Origin: Nocardia carnea NBRC 14403
GTDB lineage: Bacteria > Actinomycetota > Actinomycetes > Mycobacteriales > Mycobacteriaceae
Direction of reading: 5' to 3'
DNA: 64,000 nucleotides
NCBI RefSeq assembly: GCF_000308515.1
Contig: NZ_BAFV01000018.1
Location: forward strand, 62,001-126,000
Shown in pieces: positions 1-8,272 of this stretch (the stretch's first letter is position 1; the number at the start of each line of letters is the position of its first letter). The position numbers and the translations under genes are program-made. Below the pieces are notes generated by a model. That model had not been told where the DNA came from. It made no database searches and was given only the letters and a program-made list of their open reading frames with translations.

Positions 1-610
1 CCAACGCCGCGAACACCCCACCGACGATCTGCTCGGCGCCCTGGTCGCGGCCCGTGACGACGAGGACCGGCTGAGCGAGAAGGAACTGGTCAACCTGGGG
101 GTCGGGATCCTCATCGCGGGCCACGAGACCACGGCCAATCAGATCGCCAACTTCACCTACGTCCTGCTCACTCAGCGCGAATACTGGGACCAGCTGCGCG
201 CCGACCCCGAGCTGATCCCGGGCGCGGTCGAGGAACTGCTGCGGCACACCCAGCTCGGCGCCGGAGGCGGGCAGCCGCGGGTGGCGACCGAGGATGTGGT
301 GCTCAGCGGGGTCACGGTGCGGGCGGGGGAGGCGGTGTTCGTGCACACCCAATCCGCCAACCGGGACGAAGCCGTGTTCGACGATCCCGAAACGCTCGAT
401 CTGACCCGGCAGCGCAACCCGCATATCGCGTTCGGGTACGGGGCGCATCACTGCCTCGGCGCACAGCTGGCGCGGATCGAACTCCAGGTCGCGATGGAGG
501 CGTTGCTGGAACGGCTCCCGGGGTTGCGTCTCGCGGTGCCGGTGGACGAGGTTCCGTGGAAGTCGGGGCTGTTGGTGCGTGGCCCGGAGAAGCTACTCGT
601 TACTTGGTGA
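1..610 (+). CDS. cytochrome P450, C-terminal part (cut by window edge)
   Basis: Haem-thiolate monooxygenase, expected to hydroxylate a small molecule with electrons from a ferredoxin. The reading frame is open from base 2 to the TGA at 608-610, so about 200 C-terminal residues are present and the N-terminus lies outside the window. Visible motifs are the I-helix oxygen-activation motif AGHETT (about bases 118-135), an E-x-L-R-H helix (EELLRH) and the haem-binding loop FGYGAHHCLGAQLAR with its axial cysteine (about bases 430-475). The K-helix and Cys-loop pattern is that of soluble bacterial P450s of the CYP105/CYP107 kind. The substrate cannot be told from this part. A strong hairpin follows the stop codon, so the transcript probably ends there. 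Confidence 0.93.
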   Translation, partial: QRREHPTDDLLGALVAARDDEDRLSEKELVNLGVGILIAGHETTANQIANFTYVLLTQREYWDQLRADPELIPGAVEELLRHTQLGAGGGQPRVATEDVVLSGVTVRAGEAVFVHTQSANRDEAVFDDPETLDLTRQRNPHIAFGYGAHHCLGAQLARIELQVAMEALLERLPGLRLAVPVDEVPWKSGLLVRGPEKLLVTW

Positions 611-617
611 GCATTCC

Positions 618-647
618 GTCGCCGGGCGCGCCACCGTGCCCGGCGAC
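618..647 (+). terminator. hairpin terminator after P450
   Basis: A perfect 10-bp inverted repeat, GTCGCCGGGC (618-627) and GCCCGGCGAC (638-647), with a 10-nt loop, starts 8 bases after the P450 stop codon. There is no T-tract, as is usual for actinobacterial terminators. From 648 to 808 I see no gene or clear signal. Confidence 0.6.
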
Positions 648-808
648 GTGGTCGCATCGCACGGGATCACGCCCGGTCGAAGGTGATCTTCCGGTGGAAG
701 CACACACGGTCTTGTCCGGGGCCGTCTCGCAGGTATGCCCTGGTTATGCCTGCGCATTACCGGCTCGCACAGCATCGGGCGGACGGCCAGATGAAGGACG
801 TCGGTGCG

Positions 809-1594
809 TCACACAGACTTGATCGCACCCCCGTCGATGATGTGGTCCGCCCCAGTGGTGCTGCCTGCGAGCGGTGAAACGAGGTACGCAACAAGGTCAG
901 CGACCTCCGCAGGCTTCACGAGCCTGCCGGTGACCATCCCCATGGCTGTGGGGAGGTTGTTCATCAATTGCTCCCGACTCAGGCCCATGGACTCGGCGAG
1001 CTCAGCTCCATAGCCATCCGAGGATTCCCACATGTGAGTCCGGACAGGGCCAGGTGAGACTGTGTTGATGCGCACTCCTTGCGGGCCGAACTCTTCCGCT
1101 ACTGCCTTCCCGAAGGCGGTGAGCGCAGCCTTGGCGGTGGTGTAGGTGATCGGGCCGGCATGCGGGATTCGGGCACCGTTGGATGAGATATTGACGATCG
1201 CGCCGCGGCCTTCCAGAAGATGCGGCAGTGCGGCCCGCGTGGTGCGGACTGCCGCCAGGAAGTTCAAGTCGAACGCGCTGCTCCACTGCTGATCGGTGAA
1301 GGCGAGGAACCCGCCGGTCTGGCCACCGCCGTCACCACCCCCGACGTTGTTGACCAGCACATCGAGCCGCCCATACTCTGCCTCCGCCCGTTCGATGAGC
1401 TGAGCAGGGCCGTCGGGAGTGGACAGGTCGACGGACACACTGAGCGCACCCGTGGCCTGCAGCTCGGGTGTGATCGTCCGTGCTGCCGCCAGCACGCGCA
1501 TTCCTTCGCCGATCAAGGCCGAAACCGTGGCCAATCCGATTCCTCGGCTTGCGCCGGTCACGACAGCGACCTTGCCGTCCATCTGCAGATCCAT
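809..1594 (-). CDS. SDR family NAD(P)-dependent oxidoreductase
   Basis: Classical short-chain dehydrogenase of about 261 residues, near the usual 250. From the ATG at 1594 the cofactor motif TGASRGIG lies near residue 15, NNVG near 83, the catalytic Ser in NISSNG near 137, and the YxxxK pair is Y151 and K155 (YTTAK). The C-terminus has the usual GADHIIDGG segment. The start at 1594 is chosen because GGAGGG lies just before it; an upstream in-frame ATG at 1621 has no ribosome site. It is divergent from the TetR gene at 1722, and the gap holds an inverted repeat, so TetR probably represses it. The substrate is unknown. The neighbouring P450 reads on the other strand and need not be linked. Confidence 0.88.
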   Translation of the reverse strand: MDLQMDGKVAVVTGASRGIGLATVSALIGEGMRVLAAARTITPELQATGALSVSVDLSTPDGPAQLIERAEAEYGRLDVLVNNVGGGDGGGQTGGFLAFTDQQWSSAFDLNFLAAVRTTRAALPHLLEGRGAIVNISSNGARIPHAGPITYTTAKAALTAFGKAVAEEFGPQGVRINTVSPGPVRTHMWESSDGYGAELAESMGLSREQLMNNLPTAMGMVTGRLVKPAEVADLVAYLVSPLAGSTTGADHIIDGGAIKSV

Positions 1595-1644
1595 GAGCCC
1601 TCCAAGTTCAATTGACGTCATCAGTGATGCGACTAGCCTAAAAG

Positions 1645-1664
1645 TTGCGACACGTTTGTTGCAA
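1645..1664. promoter_or_regulatory. candidate TetR operator
   Basis: Inverted repeat TTGCGACA (1645-1652), CGTT, TGTTGCAA (1657-1664), with 7 of 8 arm positions matching. It lies midway between the divergent SDR gene (start 1594) and TetR gene (start 1722). Its size and place fit an operator shared by both promoters. Confidence 0.6.
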
Positions 1665-1721
1665 ATTGAGTGTGAGTGGCGACTGTAACGTAGCCTGGAG
1701 GGGTCATGAGGAGGAGGTCAC

Positions 1722-2318
1722 ATGGAGCAGGAGAGGCGAGTACGGCCTATGCGCGCAGACGCCGAGCGGACAGCGAAGGCGATCCTCGAGGCCGCGGAAC
1801 GCGTGCTGAGCGCCAATCCCGCAGCCACCATGGAACAGATCGCGGAGGCTGCGGGCGTCGCCCGGACCACCGTGCATCGTCGGTTCACCGGCCGCGAGGC
1901 CCTCGTCGATGCCATGACAGCCTGGGCCACTCAGCAGTTCCACGACGCCGTCACCAGCGCCCGGCCCGAGACCGCTCCGCCGATGGTCGCGCTGTATCAG
2001 GTGACCGCAAATGTGCTCCGGGTCAAGATCGGCTGGGGCTTCGCCATGAACGCCATCAAGCCTGAGGATTCCGAGGCTGCACGCGTACATGCGGACGTGC
2101 TTGACCAGTGCGACCGCCTCTTCCGGCGGCTGCAGCACACAGGTGCCCTACGGCCCGACACCGACCTGGCATGGGCTCGGCGCACGTACTACGCGCTGAT
2201 CCACGAAGCCGCACAGACCCAGCCCGCCGACGCCCGAGACGTGGATGAACTGGCAACGCTCGTAGTGGACACACTGCTGACCGGCGTCGGCCAGCGGCCG
2301 CCGAAGCCCAACGTCTAG
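1722..2318 (+). CDS. TetR family transcriptional regulator
   Basis: Ligand-responsive repressor of 198 residues. The N-terminal HTH spans about residues 14-60 (AKAILEAAERVL ... MEQIAEAAGVARTTVHRRFTGREALVDA). The rest is a helical ligand domain without a family-specific motif I can name. The start at 1722 has an excellent ribosome site, AGGAGGAGGT. It is divergent from the SDR gene and very likely controls it and itself through the inverted repeat at 1645-1664. The 86 bases after its stop hold a short open frame ending at 2408 that I could not assign. Confidence 0.9.
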   Translation: MEQERRVRPMRADAERTAKAILEAAERVLSANPAATMEQIAEAAGVARTTVHRRFTGREALVDAMTAWATQQFHDAVTSARPETAPPMVALYQVTANVLRVKIGWGFAMNAIKPEDSEAARVHADVLDQCDRLFRRLQHTGALRPDTDLAWARRTYYALIHEAAQTQPADARDVDELATLVVDTLLTGVGQRPPKPNV

Positions 2319-2404
2319 AAGAGCACCCGGAGTCGTCGCCCACGGTTACGGGAAACCCTCATCGAATCGTTGGCGACCGTCAACAACGCGCTGGCCCGCA
2401 ACAA

Positions 2405-3241
2405 CTAGCTCATCATTCTGGCAATCATCCGACGACCGTGCTCCTCGAACGGGCTGTCACCTATCCCATGCGCCCAGACCACCGTCGTGATCGCCTGATA
2501 CATCCATTCGAGTTCGAGAACCTCGATATCTTCCTCGCCGAAATCGCGTCCGAGTCCGGTGGTGAACGCCGCGGCCAGATCTGGTCTTGCGGAGAACTGC
2601 TGGGACTGTAACCGCACCAGGTCGCTGGTCCAATGCCGCTGCTCCGCGCGGCCGAAGTCGATCACTGCGAACTCGCCGTCGTGGAGTAGCCAGTTACGCG
2701 GGTGGTAGTCACCGTGGGTGAACGACAGTCGGACCGGCCGAGAAGCTGTGCGCATCAGTCGTTTCCCGAGCTCGTCGAGATGGCCGGCGCTGACCAGTCC
2801 GGCGGCGTCCGCGACCGACCGAAGCCCCCGATCCCGCAGCCTGTCGACGTAATCCGGGGACACGTCCCCCGGGACCAGCAGGGCATCGAGTGCCTGTCCG
2901 GCCTTGAGGTAAGTCGACGGAGTCCATTCCGCCGCAGTACCTTCGACGAGCTCGCCCGGCAGATAGGTCGCGACGAGGACCTTCTCCTCCACGTCGGCGT
3001 GGACGAGGCGCGGTACCGCGACAGTGGACGACGACAGGAACGACCGATGCGCTGCGATCTCTCGATCGATGTGGTGACTCGTCCGGGAAGCCTTGACGAT
3101 GAAGTCGCCGCCGTCCGCACGGATCCGCAGAACCGTCGTATCCTGCAGCGGCCACGAGTGGTCCGCGACGACCTTCCAGCTCGCGAACCAGCTATCCAGT
3201 AAGGCCCGGTGGGTTTCCGACAGAGCATCTTTTCCCAGCAC
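2405..3241 (-). CDS. aminoglycoside phosphotransferase (APH)-like kinase
   Basis: Phosphotransferase-family enzyme of 278 residues with a protein-kinase-like fold. A phosphate-anchoring lysine is seen in FIVK (K50), the Brenner catalytic loop as HGDYHPRNW (H176-W184, catalytic D178, metal ligand N183), and the DFG equivalent as VIDFGRAE (D195). These are intact, so it should be active. Family members phosphorylate aminoglycosides, macrolides, homoserine, choline or other hydroxylated compounds; nothing here picks one. No resistance island or mobile DNA surrounds it, which argues against an acquired resistance gene. It stands alone, with the ESX-associated operon ending 130 bases upstream on the same strand. 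Confidence 0.85.
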   Translation of the reverse strand: MLGKDALSETHRALLDSWFASWKVVADHSWPLQDTTVLRIRADGGDFIVKASRTSHHIDREIAAHRSFLSSSTVAVPRLVHADVEEKVLVATYLPGELVEGTAAEWTPSTYLKAGQALDALLVPGDVSPDYVDRLRDRGLRSVADAAGLVSAGHLDELGKRLMRTASRPVRLSFTHGDYHPRNWLLHDGEFAVIDFGRAEQRHWTSDLVRLQSQQFSARPDLAAAFTTGLGRDFGEEDIEVLELEWMYQAITTVVWAHGIGDSPFEEHGRRMIARMMS

Positions 3242-3370
3242 CGCGCCAGCCTAGAACGCCCGTGGTGGTCGAGAATCCGCCGCCTGCGACAGTCCTGCCG
3301 CCGATCGATCGCCCGCACGGCGAAATCGCCGATGAGGCGGGGGCATCGGTCCGGCGGCGCACTCTGAAGT

Positions 3371-4303
3371 TCAGGCGAGCCAGCCGCGCTGGTTGCGTTC
3401 CTGGAAATAGGCGTCGTCGGCGTCGATGTCTTCCTGAGAGAGCACGCGCCGTGCGGATGCCTGTGCAGGCAGCTCGCGGCGGGGGTGGGGAGTTTCGTGA
3501 GGGATGACCTGCTGCGGGGACGACGCCCGCTGCGGTGCTGTCCGGCGGACTGTGCCGATCGCGTGCTGGATGCGCCGGGTGATCTCATCCGGGGACCCGG
3601 GGGCGAGGGTGAAATCTTCGCTGCTGTGTTTGATCAGCAGGTAGCGCCCGTCCTGCGGGAGCAGGTCCATCCAGTGGAAACCGTGCGGGTTTCCGGTAGG
3701 GCGGGAATCGATGGCGGGGCCTGCGAAGATGCCGATTTCGCCCACGCCCGATCGTGGCCGGCGCAGGATCTGGTTGATCTGTTCGATTCGCGATATCCGG
3801 CTCGGGTGCCGTGAGTACTCGATCTGTCCGATATCGGATCGGGTGCCGCGGACTGTCGTCGAGAAACGGCCCGGTGCGCAGCGCGGTAGGCACGCTACGA
3901 CCCTCGCGGCCAACTCGTGTGGCGCACAGGATTGCAGGTGGATATCGCCGCCGTACTCCTTCGTCGAGCCGGGTGCCTGGACGGCGAGGGTCGCGGACTG
4001 CCCGGTGATACCGGCATGGATCCGCACCACTCGTTCGAAACCCCGGTCGTACGCTCCATGCACCTCGATCCGGACCTGCGGTTCGAGCAATACGCGGAGA
4101 GCACGGAGCATGTTGTCGTCCGCCAAGGTCTGCAGCCGCTGCGCCGCCGACGCTCGGGCGCGTTCATACTCTTCGGCGGTCGGCGGTGTTTCGCTGGGCC
4201 CCAGCGGCAGAACTCGGATCGGGTAAGGCAACCGGTCGCGCTCGAACCGGTGCACCGCCTGGATGAACATCTCCCCGTCCAGGCGCCACTGTAGGTCGTT
4301 CAC
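3371..4303 (-). CDS. ESX secretion-associated protein EspG family
   Basis: EspG-type cytosolic chaperone of 310 residues. In mycobacteria EspG binds PE-PPE pairs and delivers them to a type VII secretion system. The N-terminus WRLDGEMFIQAVHRFERDRLPYPIRV is the typical opening of this family in Nocardia. The C-terminal 70 residues are basic and proline-rich, unlike the core. Its GTG start overlaps the stop of the PPE-like gene (GTGA, 4300-4303), so the two are translationally coupled. This fits a chaperone made together with its client. No ESX core genes (eccC, eccD, mycP) lie in the window, so the machine must be encoded elsewhere. Confidence 0.8.
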   Translation of the reverse strand: MNDLQWRLDGEMFIQAVHRFERDRLPYPIRVLPLGPSETPPTAEEYERARASAAQRLQTLADDNMLRALRVLLEPQVRIEVHGAYDRGFERVVRIHAGITGQSATLAVQAPGSTKEYGGDIHLQSCAPHELAARVVACLPRCAPGRFSTTVRGTRSDIGQIEYSRHPSRISRIEQINQILRRPRSGVGEIGIFAGPAIDSRPTGNPHGFHWMDLLPQDGRYLLIKHSSEDFTLAPGSPDEITRRIQHAIGTVRRTAPQRASSPQQVIPHETPHPRRELPAQASARRVLSQEDIDADDAYFQERNQRGWLA

Positions 4304-5553
4304 CCGCCGATCACCCCGCCCGGAGGCAATGCCGGCGGCTGGGTGCCGAGCAGTTCGCTACCGCGGTCGTAGATCAGGTAGTCGGGGATTTCGTGCTCGT
4401 CGTCGTCCTGGCCGTTACCGCGCGCGGCGCCGGGCGACATCATGCCGGGCATTCCGGTGCGACCGGCACGGTTGCTGCTGTTGGCGGGCGCGGTCGCGGC
4501 AGGTGCCCCGGCCGGTTTGTTCGGGTTGCCGCCGGGCACTGTCTGCCCGGGGATATGGGGTGCGGTGGTTTGCGGGGCACCCGAGGGCATTCCGGACGGC
4601 GTTCCTGCCGGAAATCCGGGACTGCCGGGCGCCGTGGGTGATCCGGTGGTCAGAGAAGGAGTTGTCGGGGTCGTCGGGGTTGTCGACTGAGGAGTCGTCG
4701 ATTGCGGTGTGGTGCTCTGCGGTTCGGTCGACTGCGGTTCGGTGGACTGCGGGTCCTCACCGGTCGGCTGCTGCTGCCCGGGGTCCTCGGTGTTCGTACC
4801 GGTGTCGGTGCCGTTGTTGTTCCCGTTGGTGGTGTTGTTGCCCTGCGGGAAGTCGGTGCCCTGCGGTTTACTGCCGTCGTCCACGGGTTTCACCGGTTCC
4901 GGAAGCACAGGTGTCTTGCGGTCTACTTCCTCCGCGCCCGGCTCGTAGTAAGTGGTCATTACACGCCGAGCAGTATCCTGGGCCTCATCGGCACGGTGTT
5001 GTGGGGTTTTGAAAAAGTCGTCGGGCAATACACTGACGATATTGTCACGTATGGTCACGTTGTCCGGTTCGCCTACCGAGGCTTTGGCCTGGCCGAGGTA
5101 GGTTTCTATCAGGTCGAGGCTGTGCGCGACCAACCGGAAACTCGCGACCAACGGTATGAGCGAGTTGCTGAATGCCCGGACCCCGTTGACGGCGGCGGTG
5201 GCGGACTGGCCGTTCCAGCCGGTGTCCAGGTCTTCGTTGACGGCTTTGAGGAAGTCCTGGTTGGCGGTTTCGGTGAGATCGGCGAGGCTTCGCCACGCCA
5301 ACGCCTTATCGTTGATCAGCCCCGCGTTGACACCTTGGAGCAGATCCCAGATCTGCTGATGGGTCATGGCCTCGAAACCGTCTTTCTCGAGGATTGCGGG
5401 CGGCGCGTACTGTCCACCGAAATCGGTGACCAACCCGAGCCATTCCCCGTTGACGGCGACCCGGTTGTCACCCCATTGTTTGTCCTGGTCCTCGATGAGC
5501 TGGTTGTCGTTCTCCTGGTTCTGCTCGGCTTCGTCGCCGCCGAAAAAGCTCAT
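4300..5553 (-). CDS. PPE-like / WXG-type ESX substrate with repeat-rich tail
   Basis: Secreted-type protein of 417 residues. Residues about 30-210 are a helical PPE/WXG100-like domain with the turn motif W113-N-G115 and long amphipathic helices. Residues 230-380 are low-complexity, Asn, Pro, Ser, Thr and Gly rich, with repeats of Pro-Gln-Ser-Thr-x. The last 40 residues (NGQDDDEHEIPDYLIYDRG...) may hold an export or anchoring signal. There is no Sec signal peptide, as expected for a type VII substrate. The gene starts 2 bases after the stop of the small helical gene and overlaps the EspG gene, making a client-partner-chaperone operon. The PPE assignment is from fold pattern and context, not from a PPE tripeptide. 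Confidence 0.7.
   Translation of the reverse strand: MSFFGGDEAEQNQENDNQLIEDQDKQWGDNRVAVNGEWLGLVTDFGGQYAPPAILEKDGFEAMTHQQIWDLLQGVNAGLINDKALAWRSLADLTETANQDFLKAVNEDLDTGWNGQSATAAVNGVRAFSNSLIPLVASFRLVAHSLDLIETYLGQAKASVGEPDNVTIRDNIVSVLPDDFFKTPQHRADEAQDTARRVMTTYYEPGAEEVDRKTPVLPEPVKPVDDGSKPQGTDFPQGNNTTNGNNNGTDTGTNTEDPGQQQPTGEDPQSTEPQSTEPQSTTPQSTTPQSTTPTTPTTPSLTTGSPTAPGSPGFPAGTPSGMPSGAPQTTAPHIPGQTVPGGNPNKPAGAPAATAPANSSNRAGRTGMPGMMSPGAARGNGQDDDEHEIPDYLIYDRGSELLGTQPPALPPGGVIGG
4675..4752 (-). repeat. in-frame tandem repeat coding for PQSTx units
   Basis: About five 15-base units inside the PPE-like gene encode Pro-Gln-Ser-Thr-Glu/Thr (residues about 268-293) and are followed by Thr-Thr-Pro triplets. 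Such repeats change length easily, so this linker may vary between strains. Confidence 0.75.
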
Positions 5554-5555
5554 GA

Positions 5556-5933
5556 TCAGACCCCCGTATTACCCAGAGCGCTGGACGTGGACTGATCGGT
5601 TTCTTCGATCTGCTTGCAGGACAGCTCGAAGGTCTGCTTCATCAAGTTCACGATGTCGATCGCGGTCTTCAAACGGTTTGCCGCCGAATCTGGATCCTCA
5701 ACCGCCTTCTTGGCGAACTTGTCTCGCAGAAACTGGGCGGACCGTACACCGCCGAAGCCTTCGACGACCTTCAGGTCATCGGTCTGGCTGAGCGCGTCTT
5801 CCAGACGGGTCGCGAAGGCGTCGCAGTGCGCTGCCAGTTTGGCGGCGATATCGGATTCCATCCGTAGTTCGCCGCTTTCGGCCTGGGTTTTCAGGTTTTG
5901 CCACTGTTGCAGCATCGCGACTTGCTCGGTCAT
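5556..5933 (-). CDS. small helical protein, ESX operon partner
   Basis: Predicted 125-residue, almost entirely helical, charged protein; no enzyme motif. I do not recognise a named domain. Its place directly before a PPE-like gene is where mycobacterial operons carry a PE or WXG100 partner, so a partner role in a secreted heterodimer is likely but inferred. The start at 5933 is chosen because the strong ribosome site GGGGAGGAC precedes it; a longer in-frame ORF up to 6092 would run into the lipoprotein gene. The stop is 2 bases from the PPE-like start. Confidence 0.7.
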   Translation of the reverse strand: MTEQVAMLQQWQNLKTQAESGELRMESDIAAKLAAHCDAFATRLEDALSQTDDLKVVEGFGGVRSAQFLRDKFAKKAVEDPDSAANRLKTAIDIVNLMKQTFELSCKQIEETDQSTSSALGNTGV

Positions 5934-5995
5934 GTCCTCCCCCTGTGAAGCAGCATCCCGCGACAGTAGGCGGAACAGGTTTTCGTCTGCACTGT

Positions 5996-6574
5996 CTAGT
6001 CCGGCAAGTACGGTTCCAGCGTCTGCGCGTGTTGGACGGCCAGCCCACATGGCGGTGATTCCGGCAGCGAATCCCGTTTGCCGTAGCGCCAATCCGCGTA
6101 GATCATCAGTCCACCCCTCGCCATGGGCAAGCCGACGTAGCAGCGGCGGATGGGGTTCTCGTTGCCGGTGGGGTAGAAGGTGAGCCCGGGCCGATCGTTG
6201 ACCTGTACATCGGTGAAGCCGGTCACCTGATCGTTCTGGCGGAACTCATCCAGCGTGAAGACAAAGGACCCGATTCCGATGTAGTACGGACGACCGTCGG
6301 CGGGCTCCCAGGAGCACATACGTACCGCAGCTCGATCGCCGGGGGCATCGAACCTCGTCGACTTCGTCTCTGGACTGGCTCCGGTTGCCTCCAGTGCCTC
6401 TGTCGAGAGTTCAGAACAGGGATTCCACTCGACGCGCGGCTCCCCGGTGGTTGTACTCGGTCCCGCCGACGCCGACTCCCCACCGACCGTGCAACCGGCG
6501 ACCAGTCCGGCCGCCACCATCGCGACCACCGCGTTCCCCACTGCCTTTATGTACTGCCTGCTCGCGGTGCGCAT
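5996..6574 (-). CDS. DUF3558 lipoprotein
   Basis: Exported lipoprotein of 192 residues. The N-terminus has a basic start, a hydrophobic stretch (residues 11-26) and the lipobox LVAGC with lipidation at C28. The mature part, with paired cysteines and the phrase NPCSELS, matches the DUF3558 family common in Nocardia and Mycobacterium. The start at 6574 follows AGGAGGGG; the ORF stays open upstream to 6922 but that part has no signal peptide. It heads the minus-strand ESX-associated operon, 62 bases before the small helical gene. Function is unknown; a cell-envelope role is inferred from lipidation. Confidence 0.85.
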   Translation of the reverse strand: MRTASRQYIKAVGNAVVAMVAAGLVAGCTVGGESASAGPSTTTGEPRVEWNPCSELSTEALEATGASPETKSTRFDAPGDRAAVRMCSWEPADGRPYYIGIGSFVFTLDEFRQNDQVTGFTDVQVNDRPGLTFYPTGNENPIRRCYVGLPMARGGLMIYADWRYGKRDSLPESPPCGLAVQHAQTLEPYLPD

Positions 6575-6741
6575 ACCCCTCCTGCCCAGCGTGTGAACGA
6601 TCCACACAAACCGGCCCTCACGATACAGGCTCGCCCTCCTGCCTGATACTGCCGCGCATCCTCGATGAGTCGGCACCCCGGCGCCCACCCGGGCACCGCC
6701 ATATGAACGCGGACTTCGGGTCCTGACCAATCCAGGCGGAG

Positions 6742-6948
6742 TCAGGCGGGAGCGGCTCCGCGGTTTCGGAGGTAAGCCGTGAACGCGGCCCAGTCGGCGA
6801 AGCTGAATGTCAATGCCGGACCGGCTGGGTTCTTCGAGTCCCGGACACCGACGTTCGCATCCTGCAGCCAGGCGACCTCCACGCACTCGTTGCCCGAGCC
6901 GCTGTAGGACGACTTGAACCATTGCGCGCCGGATAGTGTGACAGTCAC
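6742..6948 (-). CDS. DUF397 protein, partner of the XRE regulator
   Basis: Small protein of 68 residues with the DUF397 core W-F-K-S-S-Y-S-G-S-G-N-E-C-V-E-V and a C-terminal W-x-x-F segment. The GTG start at 6948 overlaps the XRE stop (GTGA, 6945-6948) and is preceded by AAGGAG. In Streptomyces and relatives, DUF397 genes sit beside XRE/DUF5753 regulators and are thought to work as small partner or antagonist proteins in development and antibiotic control. A longer reading up to 7014 would overlap the regulator more and lacks a ribosome site. Confidence 0.88.
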   Translation of the reverse strand: MTVTLSGAQWFKSSYSGSGNECVEVAWLQDANVGVRDSKNPAGPALTFSFADWAAFTAYLRNRGAAPA

Positions 6949-7826
6949 TGTTCGTATCTCCTTGCCAACTGCCGCAGCAGGTCTCTCGATCGTTGCTCGT
7001 CCAGTGTGGCGCATTTCAGATCGCGATGAATGTCGCGGTAACGCTTCACATCGGCGTCGTCCTCGAAAAACATCGATCCGATCGGGTTCTCGCAGTACAC
7101 CACGGGGGGCTCCATGCTGTCGGCCGGGAAGTCGAGAATGATGTATGGGAGGACCGGCACAACTTCACCTGGGAATCCAGCGGCCGACGGCAGTATTCGT
7201 ATGGTGACGTTGGGGCGAGTACCCATATCGGCGATGTGACGTAGCTGCTTGGCCATAATCCTCTGGGTCCCGACAACCGTATGCAAGACGCTCTCATGGA
7301 GAAGGAACTCTGCCGTGACCGTCCTGCGCTGTCTGGTCAGAATGGCCGTCCGTCGCAGTCGGACCTCCGCACGGAGTTCGAGATCCTCTGCCGTATTTCC
7401 CGGCATTGTCGGACGTTCGATCCCTCTGGCGTAATCAGCCGTCTGCATCAGGCCTGGAATGATCACAGGTTGGTACGAATGCAATAGGGTGGCGCCGGAT
7501 TCGAGGCCGAGATAGGTGCCGTACCCCGGCAGCATCAGGTGCCGTGAAGCCTGCCACCATGACTTGGTCGCCGACTGCTGCGCGAGCGCTTTCAGCTCGT
7601 CTATCCGCTTCTCCGAGAGTTCGTACAGCTGTCCGAACCCCTCCACATCCCGCAACCGAACCTTCTCGTTGTGCCCCTTCTCAATCCGGATAACCGACGT
7701 CTTGCTCATCTCCATTTCCTGCGCAGCCTGTTCCAGGGTGAACCCCACTCCCTGCCGCGCTTCGCGTAGCGCCCGGCCCAACTGCCGTCGAGGCAGGGTG
7801 GAACCAGGTTGTTCGTCTCGTGCCAT
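6945..7826 (-). CDS. XRE-family regulator with DUF5753 domain
   Basis: DNA-binding regulator of 293 residues. An N-terminal Cro/C1-type HTH occupies about residues 13-75 (LGRALREARQGVGFTLEQAA ... SKTSVIRIEKG). The rest is a DUF5753 domain with the typical QPVIIPGLMQTADYAR motif. The start at 7826 has the ribosome site GGGGAG; the ORF remains open to 7955 but that stretch looks non-coding. It is coupled to the DUF397 gene downstream. The 390-base region upstream carries a duplicated inverted-repeat block, which is a candidate target of this regulator. Confidence 0.9.
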   Translation of the reverse strand: MARDEQPGSTLPRRQLGRALREARQGVGFTLEQAAQEMEMSKTSVIRIEKGHNEKVRLRDVEGFGQLYELSEKRIDELKALAQQSATKSWWQASRHLMLPGYGTYLGLESGATLLHSYQPVIIPGLMQTADYARGIERPTMPGNTAEDLELRAEVRLRRTAILTRQRRTVTAEFLLHESVLHTVVGTQRIMAKQLRHIADMGTRPNVTIRILPSAAGFPGEVVPVLPYIILDFPADSMEPPVVYCENPIGSMFFEDDADVKRYRDIHRDLKCATLDEQRSRDLLRQLARRYEQ

Positions 7827-7862
7827 AACTCCCCTTCCCCTTGTCGGCCGGAAAGCCCAGGA

Positions 7863-7946
7863 CGCGGTCCGATTCGGACGTTTCCTCGGAGCGAAACGGT
7901 CCGTAACCCAGGCATTCCACCGACACGAATCGGACTGTCCCGCTGA
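7863..7946. repeat. duplicated regulatory-like block, copy 1
   Basis: Block bounded by CGCGGTCCGATTCG (7863-7876) and GAATCGGACTGTCCCGCTGA (7927-7946). The inner parts of the two ends are inverted relative to each other (CCGATTCG against CGAATCGG). The same two end sequences recur exactly 288 bases downstream with the same 50-base middle length. It lies just upstream of the XRE gene start at 7826. Confidence 0.7.
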
Positions 7947-8150
7947 ACTGTTCATTCCGGCGAATCACCGCAACTCAACCAGATGGACGAACGGTACGGA
8001 AGGCCTCTGAGCAGCGGAATTCGGCCGGAATGCGCCAAGTGTTCGGCCGGCAGCACCTCGGCGTCGGTCGCAGTGAACTCGCTCGCCGCGTTCCGCCCCG
8101 AACGACTGTGCACGGGACTTCGGACCGCGGCGATACGGAACGGACCTGAT

Positions 8151-8234
8151 CGCGGTCCGATTCGTACCGTCGTGATGGACCGGGCGTTCCGGTCGCTGGG
8201 CGGACAGTCCAATTGAATCGGGCTGTCCCGCTGA
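8151..8234. repeat. duplicated regulatory-like block, copy 2
   Basis: Second copy: CGCGGTCCGATTCG (8151-8164, identical) and GAATCGGGCTGTCCCGCTGA (8215-8234, 19 of 20 identical), with a diverged middle. It also contains GGACAGTCC (8202-8210) facing GGGCTGTCC (8221-8229). It lies just upstream of the plus-strand gene pair at 8273 and 8551. The 7827-8272 interval has no credible gene. Confidence 0.7.
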
Positions 8235-8272
8235 GCCTTACGGCAGGACGTTCGGAGCGGACGATAGCCCGC

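Noticed and set aside
2319..2408. Short frame ending RETLIESLATVNNALARNN before a TAG
   Set aside because: Looked like the end of a lost gene, but too short to assign, and no mobile element or repeat is nearby.
4263..5595. Plus-strand frames opposite the PPE-like gene
   Set aside because: Cys/Arg/Val-rich translations produced by the repeat-rich tail; no ribosome site and no domain.
7983..8216. 77-codon plus-strand frame upstream of the unknown gene pair
   Set aside because: No ribosome site, no domain, and it overlaps the duplicated regulatory-like block.
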